A stretch of 64,000 nucleotides of DNA from Lachnospiraceae bacterium (GTDB taxonomy: Bacteria; Bacillota; Clostridia; Lachnospirales; Lachnospiraceae). Every line of letters starts with the position of its first letter. Positions within the stretch are counted from its first letter, which is position 1. The position numbers were made by a program, and so were the translations under genes. Below, piece after piece: positions 8,674 to 16,044 of the stretch. A model generated the notes under the pieces. It was not told where the DNA came from. It did no database searches and worked only from the letters and a program-made list of their open reading frames with translations. Where the stretch lies: NCBI GenBank assembly GCA_022483465.1, contig JAKVNF010000001.1, forward strand, positions 682,001-746,000, read 5' to 3'.

Positions 8674-8886
8674 CTATCCTTCCTCTTCGGGGACATACTC
8701 CAGGATGTCCCCCGGCTGGCAGTCCAATTCCCTGCACAGCGCTTCCAGCGTGGTAAAGCGGATGGCCTTTGCCCTGTTGTTTTTCAGAATCGAGAGATTT
8801 GCCGGGGTGAGATCGATGCGCTCGGCGAGTTCCTTGGCACCGATGTGTTTCTTTGCCATGACCACATCCAGATTGACCCGAATCAT
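8674..8886 (-). CDS. Small XRE-family (YozG-like) transcriptional regulator
   Basis: The 70-residue protein is almost entirely a Cro/C1 helix-turn-helix. The recognition region is GAKELAERIDLTPANLSILK, followed by the dimer helix FTTLEALCRELDCQPGDILEY. Such proteins are commonly paired with DUF2975 membrane proteins, as here, and probably regulate their own operon. The gap to the upstream DUF2975 gene is 9 bases, so both share one transcript. The target is unknown. Confidence 0.88.
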   Translation of the reverse strand: MIRVNLDVVMAKKHIGAKELAERIDLTPANLSILKNNRAKAIRFTTLEALCRELDCQPGDILEYVPEEEG

Positions 8887-8895
8887 CGTCGCCTC

Positions 8896-9345
8896 CTATA
8901 CCGTGTAGTCCAGCTCATCCTGCATGCGCACCGCCTCCTCAAAGGCGCTGCGCACGACGCGGACGACCAGGGCGGCAAACAGTGCCACCGCCGCAACGGC
9001 AAGCATGAGCAGCAGGCAGGTGATCCCCAAAAACAGGGAGCCGGCGCCCGCCAGGGCGATCTCCTTCTCCACGGTGCGAAGGCTTCTGACATTCTCCCGC
9101 ACAAACACCTTCCCCCGTTCCAACCGGTTCAGCAGAACGTAGAGGCTGTGCAGGCACAGGAAGGCAGCAAGCGCCAGCGCGTACCCCGCAAGCAGGATGG
9201 TCCACCAGCGGAGCGCCCCCTGAAAGACAATCCCGGGGCGCTGCACCACGTAGTTGACCAGTTTCGGGCCAAGAAGGCACAGCACGCCGCAGACCGCGGC
9301 CAGCACCCAGATGGCAGCTTTCGTGATTCTGATGTTGTTTTTCAT
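8896..9345 (-). CDS. DUF2975-family membrane protein
   Basis: The 149-residue protein has four membrane helices and, between the second and third, the DUF2975 hallmark FVRENVRSLRTVEKEI. Its function is unknown. The family is found with a YozG-like XRE regulator, which follows 9 bases downstream. It is the first gene of a three-gene unit with a clear promoter upstream. It may sense or signal at the membrane and control the regulator; this is inference from recurrent pairing. Confidence 0.82.
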   Translation of the reverse strand: MKNNIRITKAAIWVLAAVCGVLCLLGPKLVNYVVQRPGIVFQGALRWWTILLAGYALALAAFLCLHSLYVLLNRLERGKVFVRENVRSLRTVEKEIALAGAGSLFLGITCLLLMLAVAAVALFAALVVRVVRSAFEEAVRMQDELDYTV

Positions 9346-9384
9346 TGTGTTCTCCCGTGCACGGATTCTTGCTTAAGCATCCTC

Positions 9385-9413
9385 ATACTATCCCGGTACA
9401 TATCGAATGTCAA
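9385..9413 (-). promoter_or_regulatory. Promoter of the DUF2975-XRE-DUF4153 operon
   Basis: On the minus strand, TTGACA (9413-9408) and TAGTAT (9390-9385) are 17 bases apart, 40 bases before the DUF2975 start. Confidence 0.8.
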
Positions 9414-9544
9414 TATGCTATTATCGTTTTTCAATAATTTTTAATCGTTTCCCGATCGTCTTGCAGGCACAGGCGGGCGAGAGGCAGGGCAGCTGCTTTC
9501 GCAGCCCGGATGACTCCTGGTACTTCGCAGATTTCAAAGACGCA

Positions 9545-9580
9545 AAGAGGCCGCACGGATTTGCCGCGCGGTCTCCTCTT
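9545..9580 (-). terminator. Terminator-like hairpin, probably of the FeoB-associated gene
   Basis: The minus-strand arms AAGAGG..CCGC and GCGGCCTCTT pair with a 3-base bulge and are followed by TGCGTCTTTG. The hairpin lies beyond a 308-bp insert from the gene it most likely served. Confidence 0.45.
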
Positions 9581-9597
9581 CTTTGTGATATGTTCGT

Positions 9598-9605
9598 TTC
9601 GCTTT
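9598..9605. repeat. 8-bp direct repeat, left copy (target-site duplication)
   Basis: TTCGCTTT immediately precedes the left inverted repeat of the insert. The same octamer follows the right inverted repeat at 9914-9921. Confidence 0.85.
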
Positions 9606-9913
9606 GGCGTTAGTTAAGAAACGGGTTGATAAGCGATCGCCTAGCATGAGACCACTAATACCTCACTTTGAGCTCGAGCTGGGTACACTCCTATCCGTGC
9701 TGTGTTGCATCATGTAACAAAGCATCACCTAGATTGCCTAAACACATACACTCACTTGCCGAGTATGTGACTATAAATAACAAGATAGGCATTATGCGGA
9801 GAAGAAAAGAGCTCCAAATGGGGATTCTATATCTTCATCGGACATTATCGCGTCGAGAGTTCACCATGGAGGTTGTGGTATGGAACCCATCAACCCGGTT
9901 CTTTACTAACGCC
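9606..9913. mobile_element. 308-bp MITE-like element
   Basis: The ends 9606-9630 and 9889-9913 are 25-bp inverted repeats starting GGCGTTAGT and ending CGGGTTGAT, with two mismatches. An exact 8-bp duplication (TTCGCTTT) flanks the element. The interior is clearly A+T-richer than the neighbourhood and holds no open frame that looks coding. Terminal inverted repeats starting GG with an 8-bp duplication fit a non-autonomous relative of an 8-bp-duplicating IS family (ISL3, IS6 and IS256 are possibilities); no matching transposase lies in this window. The insertion is directly behind the stop codon of the FeoB-associated gene. Confidence 0.85.
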
Positions 9914-9921
9914 TTCGCTTT
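9914..9921. repeat. 8-bp direct repeat, right copy (target-site duplication)
   Basis: TTCGCTTT directly follows the right inverted repeat. Its last base is the third base of the stop codon of the FeoB-associated gene. Confidence 0.85.
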
Positions 9922-10100
9922 TACTTCTTCAGCCGAAAGCGCTCCGGTACCTTGCTCATGTCACAGTTGCAGCCAGAAAGGCAGTCGCTGCACCGCTCCC
10001 CGCAGGATCCGATGCCCGCCTTTCTGTCTTTGATGATCTTGCGCAGTGCAAAATACACTGCCACGGCAAGAAGCAGGACGATGATGATGTCTGCAATCAT
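9921..10100 (-). CDS. FeoB-associated Cys-rich membrane protein
   Basis: The 59-residue product has one N-terminal membrane helix (IIIVLLLAVAVYFAL), a basic stretch (RKIIKDRKAG), and then a Cys-rich tail with five cysteines in the pattern SCGERCSDCLSGCNC. This matches the small FeoB-associated protein family (Pfam FeoB_associated), usually encoded behind feoB and thought to help ferrous iron uptake. Here no feoA or feoB lies nearby, so it is an orphan in this window. AAGGAGG is 8 bases before the ATG at 10100. A MITE-like insert sits directly at its 3' end. Confidence 0.88.
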   Translation of the reverse strand: MIADIIIVLLLAVAVYFALRKIIKDRKAGIGSCGERCSDCLSGCNCDMSKVPERFRLKK

Positions 10101-10132
10101 AGCGGACCTCCTTGATCAGAATTCTTTTCCCT

Positions 10133-10152
10133 ACGTTAGCTATCCCTAACGT
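10133..10152. promoter_or_regulatory. Operator-like inverted repeat before the FeoB-associated gene
   Basis: ACGTTAG and CTAACGT are perfect inverted 7-mers separated by 6 bases. The site lies 8 bases downstream of a TATAAT (10166-10161, minus strand) and 32 bases before the start codon, where a repressor would block transcription. The half-site resembles that of DtxR-type iron regulators (GTTAG/CTAAC), but the spacer is longer than in the DtxR box. Confidence 0.5.
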
Positions 10153-10248
10153 TTGAGTTTATTATATCCCCTCCCCGTCCCGGGCGCCACTGGGATTTTG
10201 GCCAAATTCCGGGGATCCGGGGAGGGGGCTTCCCGTCACTCTGCCTGC

Positions 10249-10533
10249 TCAGGTCGCGATCTCCTTCTGCACGGCGCCGCAGGACTCCGGGGTCTCCCCG
10301 GCAAAGAACTCCGCCGTCAGGGTGTGCAGGTGGAGCTTGCTCTGCTCATCCGGGAGGGTGAACTCGAGGCGGGCGGTTCCGCCCTCGAGCATGGCCGTCT
10401 CCGACTGGGTCTCATCAATGGTGAGATAGACAGTGTCTGCCAGGTCCGAGGACAGCGTGACCACGAGCAGCACCTGCTTCGGGTTCAGCCGCTGCGTCTG
10501 GATTTCCATCCGGTTCTTCGCTTGTTGTGCCAT
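10249..10533 (-). CDS. Hypothetical protein, 94 residues
   Basis: I do not recognise this protein. It starts MAQQAKNRMEIQTQRL and is predicted mainly beta-stranded, with alternating hydrophobic and polar residues (QVLLVVTLSSDLADTVYLTI), no membrane segment and no signal peptide. AGGAG lies 8 bases before the ATG, and codon use is like that of its neighbours, so I consider it real. It sits alone between tRNA-Gly and the FeoB-associated gene. Confidence 0.6.
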   Translation of the reverse strand: MAQQAKNRMEIQTQRLNPKQVLLVVTLSSDLADTVYLTIDETQSETAMLEGGTARLEFTLPDEQSKLHLHTLTAEFFAGETPESCGAVQKEIAT

Positions 10534-10574
10534 GTCCAGATCTCCTGTGTGTCGATGAATTGGAAAGTAAACAA

Positions 10575-10606
10575 AACCCTCCGGAACCTTTCGGTTCAGG
10601 AGGGTT
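10575..10606 (-). terminator. Rho-independent terminator after the inverted tRNA-Gly
   Basis: On the minus strand AACCCTCCTGAACC pairs with GGTTCCGGAGGGTT around a GAAA loop, followed by TTGTTT. Confidence 0.85.
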
Positions 10607-10609
10607 CAG

Positions 10610-10682
10610 AGCGACAGGCGGGACTCGGACCCGTGGTCTCCACCTTGGCAAGGTGGCGCTTTACCAACTAAGCTACTATCGC
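10610..10682 (-). tRNA. tRNA-Gly (anticodon GCC), second copy
   Basis: The 73 bases are identical to the tRNA at 5920-5992 but on the opposite strand. Anticodon loop TTGCCAA, CCA not encoded. Confidence 0.95.
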
Positions 10683-10721
10683 ATTCGCATCGCTGCAACA
10701 CTTCGTTCGCGATGCTTAGTT

Positions 10722-10750
10722 ATCATACCCTGAAGAGCCCGGTCTGTCAA
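10722..10750 (-). promoter_or_regulatory. Promoter of the second tRNA-Gly
   Basis: Minus-strand TTGACA (10750-10745) and TATGAT (10727-10722) are 17 bases apart. Confidence 0.8.
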
Positions 10751-10820
10751 ACGAAATTCCGAAATTTTTCAAAGTTCCGCAATTCGCTCTGTTTCGCTCT
10801 GATGCCTGACAAATCTCCGG

Positions 10821-11513
10821 TCAGACCGGGGTGTCTTCCCGGGCATAGCGGCGCACCGACAGAAAGGCCACGATGTCGAGCACCACCACGTAGATGAGAA
10901 ACAGCGTGCACAGCAGCGGATCCTCGCTGCTGGCCGCAAAGTCATAGAAGCCGTGCAGAAGGACCGGCACCACCATCGAGAGCACCCAGTAGAAGTTCTC
11001 CCGCCCCCAGGCGTGGTAGTACTCCGCATACTTGGCCTGGCCGTAGTAGTGTCCCATGAAGATGCCGGTGATGCAGTGCATCGGAATCGCAGTGACGGCC
11101 CGGATCGGCGCCACGCCCAGTCCGAAGTTCAGGATGTACATGACGTTCTCAAAGGCAGCAAAGCCCAGGGACACGACGATCGAGTAGACGATGCCGTCAA
11201 AGCGGAAGTTGAAGTTGGGATCATACCAGGTCTGCCGCCGCAGGGTCAGGTGCTTGAGTCCCTCCTCGGAGACCGCGACCACGACAAAGTACATCAGGAC
11301 GTTGTACCAGGAGGACCTTGCAAGCCCCGGGATATTGACAAGGATCAGCTGTCCCAGCTCCTCCAGAAGCCCCGCCCCGATGGTGCTGAGGCCGCCAAAG
11401 ACAAAGAGTTTGGCCAACAGTCCCATCGGCTCCCGCTCCACCGAGTCCAGGTGATAGATGTAGGCAATGAGGACAATGGCCGGAATCATTCCGATCAGCA
11501 GGATATACAGCAT
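10821..11513 (-). CDS. prsW: PrsW-family intramembrane metalloprotease
   Basis: The 230-residue protein has about eight membrane helices. It carries the family motifs SEEGLKH (the EExxK site) near residue 82 and FAAFENVMY near residue 118, then conserved His residues in MHCITGIFMGHY and LLHGFYDF. In Bacillus subtilis PrsW makes the first cut in the RsiW anti-sigma factor; the substrate here is unknown and no anti-sigma gene is adjacent. AAGGAG is 7 bases upstream of the ATG. It is a single-gene unit between tRNA-Gly and the metNIQ terminator. Confidence 0.88.
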   Translation of the reverse strand: MLYILLIGMIPAIVLIAYIYHLDSVEREPMGLLAKLFVFGGLSTIGAGLLEELGQLILVNIPGLARSSWYNVLMYFVVVAVSEEGLKHLTLRRQTWYDPNFNFRFDGIVYSIVVSLGFAAFENVMYILNFGLGVAPIRAVTAIPMHCITGIFMGHYYGQAKYAEYYHAWGRENFYWVLSMVVPVLLHGFYDFAASSEDPLLCTLFLIYVVVLDIVAFLSVRRYAREDTPV

Positions 11514-11561
11514 AGTTGCTCTCCTTTTTCGTGGTTCACGCTTTCTTCAGTATAGCAAAAC

Positions 11562-11590
11562 CCGGCCGCACGAAACAGCCGTGCAGCCGG
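11562..11590 (-). terminator. Terminator of the metNIQ operon
   Basis: Minus-strand arms CCGGCTGCACG and CGTGCGGCCGG (one mismatch) with GCTGTTT loop, followed by GTTTTG. Confidence 0.7.
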
Positions 11591-11627
11591 ATTTTCCGAT
11601 TCTTGTGTGGAGCTTTGGGATTGCGGA

Positions 11628-12566
11628 TTACTGCTCTCCCTCGTAAGGAACCACGGCACCCTGGTAGGTGTCATTGATGTAGTTCACGATGGTGTCGCTG
11701 TGCAGGGCATCGGTCAGAGCCTTGATCTTGGGCAGATCCTGGTTGCCGTCCTTGACTGCAATGATGTTCACGTACTGCTGGATGGCATCGCCGTCTGCAG
11801 ACTCGGTTGCCAGTGCATCATTCTGCACGGAGAGGCCGTTCTCCAGTGCGTAGTTGCCGTTGATGACGCCGAAGGCGACGGAAGGAAGCTGCTTAGCCAC
11901 CTGGGCTGCCTCCACCTCAACGAGCTGAAGGTTGTGCGGGTTCTCGGTGACATCGTTGACAGTGGCGTTGACGCCGACACCGTCAGCAAGCTTGATCAGG
12001 CCGACCTGCTGGAGCAGGAGCAGGGCTCTTGCCTCATTGGTGGTGTCGTTCGGGATGGCGATCGCATCGCCGTCTGCGACATCGTCCAGAGAGGACTTGG
12101 TGCCGCCGTAGATTCCGAAGGGCTCATAGTGGATCTTGCCGTTGGTGGCGACCACAAGGTGTGTGCCGTTCTCCTCGTTGAAGGAGTTCAGATAGTTGAC
12201 ATGCTGGAAGTAGTTGGCGTCAAAGTCACCGGACTCGACGACGTTGTTGGGCTGGACGTAGTCCTCGAACACCGTCACCTCCAGGTCGTATCCCTCGTCT
12301 GCCAGAAGGCTCTTGGCCTGCTCGAGGATCTCGGAGTGGGGCGTCTGGGAAGCTGCCACGGTGATGACGTTGTCTCCGTCTGCCGCTGCGGTGTCTGCAG
12401 TGGTCTCTGCCTCGGCAGCGGCCTCGGTGGTTGCCGCAGCAGCCTCGGTGGAAGCGGCGGCAGCCTCGGTGGCTGCGGTGTCAGAGCTGCTGGAGCTTCC
12501 GCATCCTGCCAGGAATGCGGTGCCCAGAGCGGCTGCGGTCAGTGCTGCAAGTAACTTCTTCTTCAT
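11628..12566 (-). CDS. metQ: Methionine-binding lipoprotein MetQ
   Basis: This is the extracellular substrate-binding lipoprotein of the D/L-methionine ABC importer. The signal peptide ends in a lipobox (TAFLAGC), and the Cys at about residue 22 would be lipidated. A low-complexity Ala/Thr/Glu-rich linker of about 45 residues follows, then the NlpA domain beginning VITVAASQTPHSEIL and containing YFQHVNYLNSF and the nucleotide-free ligand pocket. Length 312 residues. The ATG at 12566 has AGGAG 8 bases upstream. It is the last gene of the metN-metI-metQ operon. Confidence 0.93.
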   Translation of the reverse strand: MKKKLLAALTAAALGTAFLAGCGSSSSSDTAATEAAAASTEAAAATTEAAAEAETTADTAAADGDNVITVAASQTPHSEILEQAKSLLADEGYDLEVTVFEDYVQPNNVVESGDFDANYFQHVNYLNSFNEENGTHLVVATNGKIHYEPFGIYGGTKSSLDDVADGDAIAIPNDTTNEARALLLLQQVGLIKLADGVGVNATVNDVTENPHNLQLVEVEAAQVAKQLPSVAFGVINGNYALENGLSVQNDALATESADGDAIQQYVNIIAVKDGNQDLPKIKALTDALHSDTIVNYINDTYQGAVVPYEGEQ

Positions 12567-12668
12567 AATGTTCTCCTCTTTTCTGCGCCTACTGCGCGTG
12601 CGGGGAAGTTCCCCATGAAATTTGATAACCCGGGCCCTTGGGCCGGAGGTTAGGCATTGTGCCGGCAC

Positions 12669-13328
12669 TCAGATGTGCCGCTTGTCCATGCGCACCGAGA
12701 TCAGGGTGCCGATGGCCTGGAAGAGCTGGACCAGAAGGACCAGCAGGATGACGGTCGTCCAGAGGATGTCCGCCTGGTAGCGGTAGTAGCCGTAGCGGAT
12801 GGCGATGTCGCCGAGGCCGCCGCCTCCGATCGTGCCCGCCATTGCGGAGTACCCGAGGACCGTGCCGATCGTGATCGTCGCGCCGGAGACCAGGGACACC
12901 CTGGCCTCGCCGATGAGGACCCGGGTCACGATCTGGAAGTTCGTGGCGCCGACGGACTGGGCCGCCTCGATGACGCCGTGGTCCACCTCATTGAGGGAGG
13001 ACTCCACCATTCTGGCGATGAGCGGTGCCGCGGAGATCACCAGGGGCACCACCGTCGCGGTGGATCCGTAGGTCTTGCCCACGATCAGCATCGTCAGGGG
13101 CATCACCAGGATCAGCATGATCAGGAACGGGACGGAGCGCATGATGTTGGCCGCGATGTCCAGGATCCGGTACACCACCTTGTTGGGGTGGAGGCCCTCC
13201 TTTGCGGTCACCGTCAGGGCGATCCCCCAGGGAAGACCCAGGACATATCCGAAGAGCGTGGAGACCAGAGTCATGTACACGGTCTGCCAGACGCCGGTGA
13301 GTATCATATTGATTTCATTTGCGGTCAT
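12669..13328 (-). CDS. metI: Methionine ABC transporter permease MetI
   Basis: The 219-residue permease has five membrane helices and the EAA coupling loop (VIEAAQSVGATNFQIVTRV). The preferred start is the ATG at 13328, which shares one base with the TGA of metN and has GAGGAGG 8 bases upstream; a GTG one codon earlier is also possible. It forms the membrane channel of the MetNI importer. Confidence 0.93.
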   Translation of the reverse strand: MTANEINMILTGVWQTVYMTLVSTLFGYVLGLPWGIALTVTAKEGLHPNKVVYRILDIAANIMRSVPFLIMLILVMPLTMLIVGKTYGSTATVVPLVISAAPLIARMVESSLNEVDHGVIEAAQSVGATNFQIVTRVLIGEARVSLVSGATITIGTVLGYSAMAGTIGGGGLGDIAIRYGYYRYQADILWTTVILLVLLVQLFQAIGTLISVRMDKRHI

Positions 13329-14362
13329 CACTGCACCTCCTCGACTGCGAGTCCTCTCTCCTTCAGATAGGAGATGATCTTCTCCTGGGATGCGGGATCC
13401 GCCGGAAGTCCCAGGATCATGTCGCCCCGGGCGGTGCCGCCCACATCCATGGTGCTCGCCCGCAGGATGTTGACGGGGACGCCCACGGTCAGGATCATGT
13501 TTGCAATGACCGGTTCAAAGGAGGACTGGGTGCCGAACACAATGCGGATCTTGCGCGACTCGTGGAGGATCGGCACTGCCTTGCTCTTGGCCTCCTGCTC
13601 CTTTGCGAACTCGTCCGGGTCCTTGCCCTCGATGACGAGCTGCTTGGCTGCCCGGGACTGGGGATGGGTGAAGATGTCCTCCACCAGGCCCCGCTCGACG
13701 ATCTCACCGCTCTGCACAATGGCCACGTTGTGGCAGATCTCCCGGACAACGGACATCTGGTGGGTGATGATCACGATCGTGATCCCGGTCTCCCGGTTGA
13801 TCTTCTTGAGCAGCTGCAGGATGGACTGGGTCGTCTGGGGATCCAGGGCGCTGGTTGCCTCATCGCACAGCAGGATCTTGGGATCCATGGCAAGCGCTCT
13901 TGCGATGGCGACTCTCTGCCGCTGTCCGCCGGAGAGCTGTGCGGGATAGGCCTGCGCCTTGTCGGACAGCCCCACGGTATCCAGGAGCTGCTCCGCCTTC
14001 TTTTTGGCCTCCGCCTTCGTCACCTTGTGGATCAGAAGTGGAAACATCACGTTGTCGATGACCTTGCTCTGCATCAGCAGGTTAAAGCCCTGGAAGATCA
14101 TCCCGATGGAGGACCGAAGGCTCCGAAGCTCTGCCCCGGAGAGTTTGGAAAGATCGTGGCCCTCCACGATGACCGTGCCCTGTGTGGGCACCTCCAGGTA
14201 GTTCAAACATCGCACCAGTGTGGACTTGCCGGCGCCCGACATGCCGATGATGCCGTAGATGTCGCCCTCCTCCACCTCAAAGTTGATTTCCTTGAGGGCC
14301 TGCACCGTCGCATCCTTTGTCACAAAGGTCTTGGACAGGTTCCTCACTTCAATGATAGGCAT
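13328..14362 (-). CDS. metN: Methionine ABC transporter ATPase MetN
   Basis: This ATPase drives methionine import. It has Walker A GMSGAGKST, signature AQLSGGQRQR, Walker B ILLCDEATSALD and H-loop VIITHQM, followed by a C-terminal NIL domain of about 90 residues (from IRIVFGTQSSFEPV), which binds methionine and inhibits transport when the cell is replete. Length 344 residues. The ATG at 14362 follows a purine-rich GAGAGGGAAA. It is the first structural gene behind a leader peptide and an internal terminator, so expression is probably attenuated. Confidence 0.93.
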   Translation of the reverse strand: MPIIEVRNLSKTFVTKDATVQALKEINFEVEEGDIYGIIGMSGAGKSTLVRCLNYLEVPTQGTVIVEGHDLSKLSGAELRSLRSSIGMIFQGFNLLMQSKVIDNVMFPLLIHKVTKAEAKKKAEQLLDTVGLSDKAQAYPAQLSGGQRQRVAIARALAMDPKILLCDEATSALDPQTTQSILQLLKKINRETGITIVIITHQMSVVREICHNVAIVQSGEIVERGLVEDIFTHPQSRAAKQLVIEGKDPDEFAKEQEAKSKAVPILHESRKIRIVFGTQSSFEPVIANMILTVGVPVNILRASTMDVGGTARGDMILGLPADPASQEKIISYLKERGLAVEEVQ

Positions 14363-14400
14363 AACTGTTTCCCTCTCGTTTCCATCCTGCGGCGGGCACA

Positions 14401-14437
14401 GAAAAAGACAGGTGCCTGCCGCGCAAAGCACCTGTCT
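14401..14437 (-). terminator. Attenuator terminator in the metN leader
   Basis: Minus-strand AGACAGGTGC and GCACCTGTCT form a perfect 10-bp stem around a 12-base loop, followed directly by TTTTTC. It lies 39 bases before the metN start and 20 bases after the stop of a Met-rich leader frame, the layout of a ribosome-controlled attenuator. Confidence 0.82.
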
Positions 14438-14457
14438 CCCATCATGCTCTCACAATG

Positions 14458-14574
14458 TTATGGAAACAAATGCATCGCCCGCTGCGGAATCTCCCACATG
14501 CACATCGCACACTGGGACATTCGTGTGTCACTCATTCGCATCTGTGTGAACTTGTTGACCGCTGCGCTTCTCAC
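14458..14574 (-). CDS. Met-rich leader peptide of the metNIQ operon (candidate)
   Basis: From a GTG at 14574 the frame encodes 38 residues; AAGAGG lies 8 bases upstream. Counting from the GTG, Met occurs at positions 12, 14, 19, 24, 26 and 34, and Cys at 22 and 25. An internal ATG at 14541 would give 27 residues with six Met including the initiator, but it has no Shine-Dalgarno. The stop codon is 20 bases before the attenuator stem. A hairpin (14487-14522; GAAT-TCCCA with TGGGA-ATTC) lies inside the coding part. The high Met content in front of a methionine importer is the key evidence. Translation is not proven. Confidence 0.65.
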   Translation of the reverse strand: MRSAAVNKFTQMRMSDTRMSQCAMCMWEIPQRAMHLFP

Positions 14575-14619
14575 GATGGTTACCTCTTGTTTGTTCGCAT
14601 TTCCTACTTGTTGCCTAGG

Positions 14620-14648
14620 AATTTACACCACCGCGTCGCCGCTGTCAA
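14620..14648 (-). promoter_or_regulatory. Promoter of the metNIQ operon
   Basis: Minus-strand TTGACA (14648-14643) and TAAATT (14625-14620) are 17 bases apart. A TATAAT at 14672-14667 is an alternative -10 but has no good -35. Confidence 0.6.
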
Positions 14649-14733
14649 TCGCAATCCGCAAGTTCCATTATACGCATTCTCGATGACTGGTTATAAGTTT
14701 TTCCGATCACAGCCGGGCCTTTTTGTGATTTTC

Positions 14734-16044
14734 TTATCGCTCGCACTTCCAGAGTGCCGCACTGCAGGGCGCCAGATGGGAGCCGCCGCCGAAGTCGTGG
14801 AGCTTCCCGGTGATCAGGTCCACCGCCTGGCCGCAGCCCGCGTCGAAGTGGGCCACGTACTCGTTCTCATCCGCGTTGATCGCCACCAGCACCCGCTCGT
14901 GCTCGCTCTTTCTCTCAAAGATGTACTGGCGGTTGGTGAGGAGGACCTTTCGGAAGCCGCCGTAGCACAGGGCCTCGCTCCCGGTCTTTGCCTTGAGGCA
15001 GGCCGCGACATAGTCGGTGAGCCCGTTCCAGACCGGCTTGTCCACCGCGGGGCGCAGCGCCTGGTCTCCGTCCTCCTTTCTCCCCTCGATGCCCCACTCG
15101 CTTCCATAATACACACAGGGATAGCCCGGCATGCCGCACATCAGGGCAAAGGCAAGGGGCAGGTGCTTCTTGTTGGTCAGGATGCTGGCAATTCTCGTCA
15201 CGTCATGGTTGTCCACAAAGCTCATCAGGTGCATGCCCGGGTACAGATCCCAGGGATCCGTGCCGAACTGCCGCTCCAGGGAGGAGTTGATCTCAAACAG
15301 ATTCATGCTGTTGAAGCTCGAGTAGATTCCCTTGTAGCACTCGTAGTTCGTGACGGAGTGGCACATCTCGGGATTCATGATCTGTCGGTAGTCGCCGCCC
15401 AGGATCTCTCCGATGAGATAGAAGGCAGGCTTCATCTGGTCGGTCTCCCAGCGAAGGCGCTTTAAGAAGTTGCGGTTCACCATGTAGGCCACATCCAGCC
15501 GCAGGCCGTCGATGTCGTAATCCCGCACCCAGCTCTTGACGCTGTCGATCAGGTAGTCGCAGACCGCCGGGTTGTCGAGATTGAGCTTGACGAGATCGTA
15601 GTTGCCCTCCCAGCCCTCGTACCAGAGGCCGTCGTTCCAGGCGTCGTTCCCGCCGAAATTCAGATAGAACCAATCCTTGTACTGGGAGTTCTCCCGGTTC
15701 TTCAGAACATCCTGAAAGCCGAAGAATCCCCGGCCCACATGGTTGAAGACGCCGTCCAAAAAGATCCGGATGCCGTTCTCGTGCAGGGCGGCGCAGACCT
15801 TCGCAAAGTCCTCATTCGTCCCGAGGCGGGGGTCGATCTTCTGGTAGTCCCGGGTGTTGTAGCCGTGGGTGTCCGAATCAAAGACCGGTCCGAAGTAGAC
15901 CGAGGTGATGCCGAGCTTTTTGAGGTGGGGGATCCAGTCCAAAACCTTCAAAATCCGGTGTTCCAGGACGCCGTCATTGGCAAACGGCGCGCCGCACATC
16001 CCCAGGGGATAGATCTGATACATTGCCATTTCTTCTGCCCACAT
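14734..16044 (-). CDS. GH13 alpha-amylase family glycosidase (cytoplasmic)
   Basis: The 436-residue enzyme should hydrolyse or transglycosylate alpha-glucans or maltodextrins. It has the four GH13 regions: DGVFNHV near residue 97, GLRLD with nucleophile Asp184, the acid/base Glu213 in YLIGE, and FVDNHD with Asp278. There is no signal peptide, so it acts inside the cell on imported oligosaccharides. The size and the N-terminal MYQIYPLGMCG resemble cyclomaltodextrinase/neopullulanase-like enzymes lacking the N-terminal beta domain. The ATG at 16044 has AAAGGAGG 9 bases upstream. It is a single-gene unit; substrate specificity cannot be told. Confidence 0.88.
   Translation of the reverse strand: MWAEEMAMYQIYPLGMCGAPFANDGVLEHRILKVLDWIPHLKKLGITSVYFGPVFDSDTHGYNTRDYQKIDPRLGTNEDFAKVCAALHENGIRIFLDGVFNHVGRGFFGFQDVLKNRENSQYKDWFYLNFGGNDAWNDGLWYEGWEGNYDLVKLNLDNPAVCDYLIDSVKSWVRDYDIDGLRLDVAYMVNRNFLKRLRWETDQMKPAFYLIGEILGGDYRQIMNPEMCHSVTNYECYKGIYSSFNSMNLFEINSSLERQFGTDPWDLYPGMHLMSFVDNHDVTRIASILTNKKHLPLAFALMCGMPGYPCVYYGSEWGIEGRKEDGDQALRPAVDKPVWNGLTDYVAACLKAKTGSEALCYGGFRKVLLTNRQYIFERKSEHERVLVAINADENEYVAHFDAGCGQAVDLITGKLHDFGGGSHLAPCSAALWKCER

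Noticed and set aside
9668-10033. A 121-codon plus-strand frame
   Set aside because: It starts inside the MITE-like insert, crosses its end and runs antisense to the FeoB-associated gene; no family is visible.
10133-10152. A true DtxR/IdeR box
   Set aside because: Half-sites are similar, but the arms are separated by six bases instead of one, so the regulator is left open.
5920-10682. A genomic island integrated at tRNA-Gly
   Set aside because: The copies are inverted and complete, there is no integrase, and gene composition is ordinary for this chromosome.
14440-14640. SAM riboswitch or T-box in front of metN
   Set aside because: Neither the S-box core nor the T-box sequence (TGGNACCGCG) was found; the Met-rich frame explains the terminator better. 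A covariance search would decide.
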